Source: Bolinopsis microptera (Eukaryota; Ctenophora; Tentaculata; Lobata; Bolinopsidae). Taken from it: DNA of 64,000 nt. A program made the translations under genes and the position numbers. This document shows, piece by piece, positions 57,996 to 64,000 of this stretch. Position 1 is the first letter of the stretch; the number at the start of each line of letters is the position of its first letter. The DNA is taken from NCBI RefSeq assembly GCF_026151205.1, contig NC_087073.1, positions 21,232,837 through 21,296,836 of the forward strand, in the 5' to 3' direction. The notes under the pieces were generated by a model, which did no database searches, was not told where the DNA came from, and saw only the letters and a program-made list of their open reading frames with translations.

Positions 57996-59629
57996 TGATA
58001 GTGAACCCTTCCCCAACGAGTTACGAGTAGGAATCTGATTAAACTACATTTAGTCGGTACATTTCGAGTAAATTGCGGGTATTAATTCAGTGGATTACGT
58101 TGGGTTACCGTGTAGACTGTAGCTACTTGGCATAGGAACGATTTAAGGCAAGTACCTATAACATTATTACATTCCATCATCCGGGGATGCCCTTGAGGAG
58201 AGAAGAGAGTGACTTGACCCCACCAGTAATAGTAGGGTTACTTTTACCACACAATACCTGCCCACCATTTATCAAGTTAATCCTCCATTTGTGGGCGGAT
58301 GTTCCTATTATCCTCCACAATGTGTCGCTATATTATGTGAGCTTTTACTGTCATACATGCCTGCAAAGAGGCGCCAACAACAGAGAACCTAGCTCCAAAC
58401 TTGGATAGTAAGGAAATGTACAGGTTTATTACTGTCCAGTTTTGCCTCTGGTGTCTAGTGTTCAGATCTTGTAGAAGAGAACCTCTCCCAAACTCCATGT
58501 CTCTCCGCTGGTCCCAAACATCGCTAAATTGAATGCTGGATGTTCAGTTCTATTTAGCCTTAGGGGGTTTATTTTTATTTAGGGGGTTTAGTTCTATTTA
58601 GGGGGTTTAGTTCTATTTAGGGGGTTTAGTTCTATTTAGGGGGTTTAGTTCTATTTAGGAGGTTTAGTTCCAGGTTTAGTTTTGCTATAGAATTCTTGGT
58701 CTTCTGCATACCGGTTTTAAAATGGAGCGTATTAGCGTTTTAAGGCACGTATTTGCATGGACTACTTTTAAAACGGCGCATTCAAAACGGCCCATCTCTG
58801 GGGTGGTCAGCAACTCTGATGGCCTGTCGAGTTTCGACGAAGCAGATCAAAGGTATCAAAGGTAAGGTATTTATTTGAAGCTGTTAACACCAGCGATAAA
58901 GGTCGCTTCACCACTTTCAATGGAACGTTTCAACAATTACAAACAACTTTGCGACAGAATTATTAGTGGAAAGTTGTTTTACTGAAGCGTTAACATTCTG
59001 GGATGCTAATAAAAATTAAACATGTAATAAAATATGTACAGTGATCGTCGGCTTCGTCACCTTCTCAAATGATAATACAATCAGGCTGTCAGGCATCACA
59101 TTTGAAGTAACAATGCCATAAGTTTAACAGCGTTCCCTTATTTGGAATTATACCAAATGTTTCCAATTTACTATCTGACGTTTTGTTGGCGGCCGATTAT
59201 CTAGCATTTATGTTTCCATGAATAAAGGAAAAATCTGAGATATTGAACAGTTATATTACTCGCTCATATCGCCGCATATCGTGGGAAACAGAGTTGTTCC
59301 AACTTCCCATTTCCAGAAATCACTCTTATTACAGCACAGAGTGAAATAGTGAACGTCAGAGTGAAATAGTGAACTCTTATTATAGCACAGAGTGAAATAG
59401 TGAACGTCAGAGTGAAATAGTGAACGTCAGTCTACGTAAAAATTGAAATAGTTCTCAGGAAATAGAACAATATTTCTGCAGAGTTGAGAAGTGTTGCAAC
59501 AATTTATTAAACGGGTGCCTTCATTATATATATATCCCAAACTTAATGAGAGAGTAATGCGTTGAATAACTCAGTTTCTACCTAACTTATGATTATTAAG
59601 TTATTAGATTGAAATGAGACTGGAGTCTG
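57996..59629. other. Intergenic, with two short arrays
   Basis: No supported gene. It contains the 19-bp array at 58564-58672 and GTGAACGTCAGAGTGAAATA repeats at ~59340-59430. Confidence 0.4.
58564..58672 (+). repeat. 19-bp tandem repeat, ~6 copies
   Basis: Unit GGGGGTTTAGTTCTATTTA, G-rich, last copies degenerate. Confidence 0.9.
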
Positions 59630-60556
59630 GAGGGAGGGGTTTAGTGAGTGAGTGGAGGGAGGGGTTCAGTGAGTGACTGGACAGAGGGGTTCAGTGAGTG
59701 ACTGGACAGAGGGGTTCAGTGAGTGACTGGACAGAGGGGTTCAGTGAGTGACTGGACAGAGGGGTTCAGTGAGTGACTGGACAGAGGGGTTCAGTGAGTG
59801 ACTGGACAGAGGGGTTCAGTGAGTGACTGGAGGGGTTCAGTAAGTGACTGGACAGAGGGGTTCAGTAAGTGACTGGAGGGATTCAGTAAGTGACTGGAGG
59901 GGTTCAGTGAGTGACTGGACAGAGGGGTTCAGTAAGTGACTGGAGGGGTTCGGTGAGTGACTGGACAGAGGGGTTCAGTAAGTGACTGGAGGGGTTCAGT
60001 AAGTGACTGGAGGGATTCAGTAAGTGACTGGAGGGGTTCAGTAAGTGACTGGAGAGATTCAGTAAGTGACTGGAGGGGTTCAGTGAGTGACTGGACAGAG
60101 GGGTTCAGTAAGTGACTGGAGGGGTTCGGTGAGTGACTGGACAGAGGGGTTCAATAAGTGACTGGAGGGGTTCAGTAAGTGACTGGAGGGGTTCGGTGAG
60201 TGACTGGACAGAGGGGTTCAGTAAGTGACTGGAGGGGTTCAGTGAGTGACTGGAGCGGTTCAGTAAGTGACTGGACAGAGGGGTTCAGTGAGTGACTGGA
60301 GGGGTTCGGTGAGTGACTGGACAGAGGGGTTCAATAAGTGACTGGAGGGGTTCAGTAAGTGACTGGAGGGGTTCAGTGAGTGACTGGAGCGGTTCAGTAA
60401 GTGACTGGACAGAGGGGTTCAGTGAGTGACTGGAGGGGTTCGGTGAGTGACTGGACAGAGGGGTTCAATAAGTGACTGGAGGGGTTCAGTAAGTGACTGG
60501 AGGGGTTCGGTGAGTGACTGGACAGAGGGGTTTAGTAAGTGACTGGAGGGGTTCAG
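59630..60556 (+). repeat. 25-bp / 20-21-bp mixed minisatellite, ~43 copies
   Basis: The long unit GAGTGACTGGACAGAGGGGT + TCAGT and a short unit lacking ACAGA alternate in a non-random order. A block of several units (AATAAGTGACTGGAGGGG ... GGAGCGGTTCAG) recurs near 60150, 60330 and 60465, indicating block duplication. Minus-strand protein readings (SLTEPLQ) are artefacts. Confidence 0.95.
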
Positions 60557-60799
60557 TAGATTGGACCCACGAGCTCGTGTGTCATTAGACCAGGGATAAT
60601 TGCAACACATTATATCATTTTTTGGACTTTGGTCGCTTATACGGCCTAAGCGGTATACAAATAAAGCGTTATTATTATTATTATTATTATTAGCGTGTAG
60701 AATATATAGTTTATGTGCTCATTATGCATTTATGCTGCTAAAGTGCTTTACGTGCAAAGATTTAAAAGCTCTTTAAATCTGTAACCGCTACTGTTTCAG

Positions 60800-61420
60800 C
60801 GTTAAGCAGATTCGGGCACCGCTCACAGTGAGCTGCAATATCTTATTAAGCAGATTCGGGCACCGCTCACAGTGAGCTGCAATATCTTATTAAGCAGATT
60901 CGGGCACCGCTCACAGTGAGCTGCAATATCTTATTAAGCAGATTCGGGCACCGCTCACAGTGAGCTGCAATATCTTATTAAGTAGGTTCGGGCACCGCTC
61001 ACAGTGAGCTGCAATATCTTATTAAGCAGATTCGGGCACCGCTCACAGTGAGCTGCAATATCTTATTAAGGAGGTTCGGGCACCGCTCACAGTGAGCTGC
61101 AATATCTTATTAAGCAGGTTCGGGCACCGCTCACAGTGAGCTGCAATATCTTATTAAGCAGGTTCGGGCACCGCTCACAGTGAGCTGCAATATCTTATTA
61201 AGCAGGTTCGGGCACCGCTCACAGTGAGCTGCAATATCTTATTAAGCAGGTTCGGGCACCGCTCACAGTGAGCTGCAATATCTTATTAAGCAGGTTCGGG
61301 CACCGCTCACAGTGAGCTGCAATATCTTATTAAGTAGGTTCGGGCACCGCTCACAGTGAGCTGCGATATCTTATTAAGCAGATTCGGGTACCGCTCACGC
61401 CTCACAGCTATAGTGAGCTG
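60800..61420 (+). repeat. 44-bp satellite with an internal perfect hairpin, ~14 copies
   Basis: The unit starts GCAGATTCGGGCACCGCTCA and ends GCAATATCTTATTAA. Each contains GCTCACAGTGAGC, a 6-bp stem with one loop base. Two unit types (CAGATTCGGG first, CAGGTTCGGG later) are segregated along the array; the last copy has an insertion (CACGCCTCACAGCTATAG). A (TTA)n microsatellite precedes it at ~60670-60692. Confidence 0.96.
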
Positions 61421-64000
61421 CAATATCTTATAATATTTTCATTTACGATATATAATAATAGTGAAATATATTACGGAGATCTCGACTGTATTTATCAGTA
61501 TATTGAGCACGCGAACTTATTAATTACGAAGATGTCTATGAAATAAGCAAGCAGCTGTCGTGAGGTGTAAACATAGCACGTGACTTCTTTACCGTCACGT
61601 GACTTCTTTATCACTGTGTAAATGTTAACATGCTCATTTCTTCTATAATGCAAATTGTGGTTCTCAAGCATTCTCACGGACATAAAGATATGTCTGAGAT
61701 ATGTATCAAGATATGTCTGAGATATGCATATCAAGATATAGGAGATATACATACCAAGAAATGGGAGTTATATTATACCGAGAAATGGTCGGTAAGTAAG
61801 GAGTGAAACCTCAATAAGTTTCCAAACTTCAGGTCAACTCCCTACACTCCTGATAAGAGTAACGTGTAAGTGAGTTTACTGTAAACGTTAAATAATAGCT
61901 CAAGTAATCGGCCAAACCGGAGATACTGGCCAATAATTTACAGATTTAGTGAGCGGCCGCTCTTCTGTAAGCGACATTTAATGACAAACACACATGTCAA
62001 ACACTGTGTCATCCTACCTTTAAATGAGATGGTTCTAGAATCTAGAAGTTACAATATATTGCGAAACTTCTAGAACAAATCACGAGTACAAATCAGGAGT
62101 ACAAATCACTGATATTACCATCCATCTTATCAGAATATTGAGCGATGAAATTGTATTATTTTACTCGTCAGGTTTTATTCTCTTGATGATGAGTGATGAG
62201 GTCTCTACAAAAACTTGTAAAAAACACGTACAGTGTACACCTATAATATATATGTATGTAAAAGTGTATTAAAACATCCAGACTTGGTTATGATAACATC
62301 ACAGATCTTTACTTTGCTTCTATACTAAAAGTTAAAACTACTACTTTAAAACTATTAGTTTTAAACCAATGAACTGGGCAGGATATCGTGGTTCAAGTTT
62401 TACATTTTTGCTGCCCTGCCTATTTTAACCATATTTTAACCTGATTAGTTGAACTTATTCTCAAGACGAAGGTCCAGCAAAAAGTAAATTGCCTCATCTT
62501 ACGTCTTGTTTGCCCAAGTCTAATATCCTGACACACTTGCCATTTACTAGATACATTTCACTGCAATCGGAGAGTGATTTTATGGTGTTTTTAGTCTTCT
62601 GCTAACTGAAAATATATGTATGTCAGATCATGATCACTGTGTACCTGTATGTCGAAAAAAGCTTATTAAATGTCATATGATACAGATAACGATGAAATAT
62701 AGAAATCTCTTTTATGAGGTAGGTATGTTTGATTCAATGAGGCATGAAGATGAGAACATTGTGGGATCACACGAACAACTGTTGCCAATTTGCATCTCCA
62801 GCTATTATGCTATATCGCTAATAATATAGTATATATTTATTTACTATATTATTAGCGATGAAAGTTCACACCTTCCCTGGACGGCACTCAAAAAACTTGA
62901 TGATGTATTTCTTGATTTCAACTCAACTTTCTGTGTTTCCAATCTATTTTTAGCATCATCCACATACAATGTCAGTTGTGGATACTCGGATAGGCTTCAA
63001 ACTTACAGCCTATAATACAGGCTGAACACAGTGCACTGGTTAATTAACCGACCTACTAATGTGTGTAGTCAAACCTTTTAAACAGGCATTTACCTGCCAG
63101 TAAAAGAGTAAAACAGCACACACATGCGAAGACATGATCACAGGGCACTGCACGGGTTATACCAAATATGGGCATCTCCATAATAAGAAGTAGTGTACGG
63201 TATACCATCACTAATGGTACTCCGCCTTTTCTTTCCCCCTTGTTGTCTCTCTTGCGTGGTCGGTCAACATCTTTCTGTTCGTTTCAGTTGCCTTTATATT
63301 TAATCTCCTTTTATTTAATCTCCTGCTCGAAGATTGTAAAAAATTGGTATTTAGTGCTATTCTTGTTCCAGACGAATCAATTTATTCGACTGGTATAAGA
63401 AATACGGTAAAATATTCCGTAAATACGGTAAGATATTCAGTAAATATGTTAAGTTCAATAAGTTAATTGCTTTGGAATTTGGCTGCTACTCTATTTAGCT
63501 ACGGTACTAAAATAGTACTGCCATGCTTGCATCTGTAAAACTCATACCCTTTAAACAATCAAACCGTCACAAAATGTCACCCGATGTCACGTTCATTGCA
63601 AGGGGTCAATTAGCAAATCCTCCCTTCATTCCTATTATAAATTAAAACCCTTTTATAAAACCACGCCCTGTATTCTGTAAATGTAAATGTGACTAAAGTA
63701 TGTGTCTAAGAGGATAAAGTGCCCATGTCACCATTGAAATGTGTCCATCACGATTTGTTCAGCCTCTACAAATGTGATTAATTAGACTGGTGCTCTGAGC
63801 TCCCAGCAGAACATTGATCCCTACTGCAAGTGTGTAATATAATAATGTGTTATCTGTTGGTATGGTAGCCAGGATACCCCGTATCATTCAACAGACTGAC
63901 CGGCGTTATCAGGAGATCACTGTTTACATTGATCAGGTGAAACAATGGGTCTCTTGTGAGGATGAAAGAATTCGATACTTATACGCTGATTATTGTGTTT
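61421..64000. other. Intergenic, no gene recognised
   Basis: AT-rich with a few short duplications: ACGTGACTTCTTTA twice at ~61578-61610 around a GTCACGTGAC, AAGATATGTCTGAGATATG at ~61685-61730 and GTAAATACGGTAAGATATTC at ~63405-63440. A TATAGTATATA..TATATTATTAGCGAT inverted repeat lies at ~62800-62860. None of the small frames shows family features. Confidence 0.4.

Noticed and set aside
59630-60610. Minus-strand SLTEPLQ repeat protein
   Set aside because: By-product of the 25/20-bp minisatellite; reading frame is broken elsewhere in the same array.
60800-61420. tRNA-derived repeat, because of GGTTCGGGCACC resembling a B box
   Set aside because: No A box, cloverleaf or CCA-like end could be drawn; the match is limited to GGTTCG.

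Overview
This is animal (metazoan) nuclear DNA. It is AT-rich and full of introns, with GT..AG splice sites throughout, and crowded with minisatellites, inverted-repeat elements and retrotransposon debris. Nothing bacterial, organellar or viral was recognised. The gene set (Golgi alpha-mannosidase II, long-chain acyl-CoA synthetase, a TRP channel, V-ATPase subunit H) is pan-animal. The repeat landscape and the Penelope-like, Crypton-like and LINE remnants suggest an invertebrate, possibly a cnidarian or another early-branching lineage. That placement is an impression, not a demonstration.

Layout. 1-2.1 kb: two retrotransposon fragments facing each other (Penelope-like RT on +, LINE RNase H/zinc-knuckle tail on -). 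2.3-12.5 kb (+): a complete 21-exon Golgi alpha-mannosidase II gene (GH38), every junction phase-consistent, about 1,052 aa. The microexon carrying the first zinc-binding motif (HSHCDPG) is present as an 11-copy, 66-bp tandem array; ten of the eleven copies keep both splice signals. A Crypton-like fragment with a cluster of CACGTG sites and a small secreted-peptide-like ORF lie in its introns. 15.1-18.2 kb (-): a complete 8-exon ACSL-type acyl-CoA synthetase (640 aa) with a pogo-like MITE in intron 1. 20.5-24.8 kb: a minisatellite cluster (45-, 13-, 11- and about 172-bp units). 28.0-29.7 kb (+): a 5'-truncated LINE. 33.6-37.2 kb: a 3.6-kb palindrome whose arms are made of ~172-bp satellite. 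39.4-41.7 kb (+): a single-exon TRP channel. 41.7-43.4 kb: a fold-back element between direct repeats. 44.9-47.0 kb (+): a single-exon NERD nuclease + SF1 helicase-like protein interrupted by one frameshift. 47.3-50.3 kb (-): a 10-exon V-ATPase subunit H, convergent with the helicase. 50.9-64 kb: retrotransposon scraps, GC-rich palindromes, a hAT MITE with a perfect 8-bp target duplication inside an unidentified reading frame, and five more satellites, one of which repeats a combined CRE/E-box 20-mer about 15 times.

The genes are housekeeping or membrane functions and show no sign of working as a pathway. The most unusual feature is the tandem microexon array in the mannosidase gene, in which any choice of acceptor and downstream donor gives an in-frame protein.
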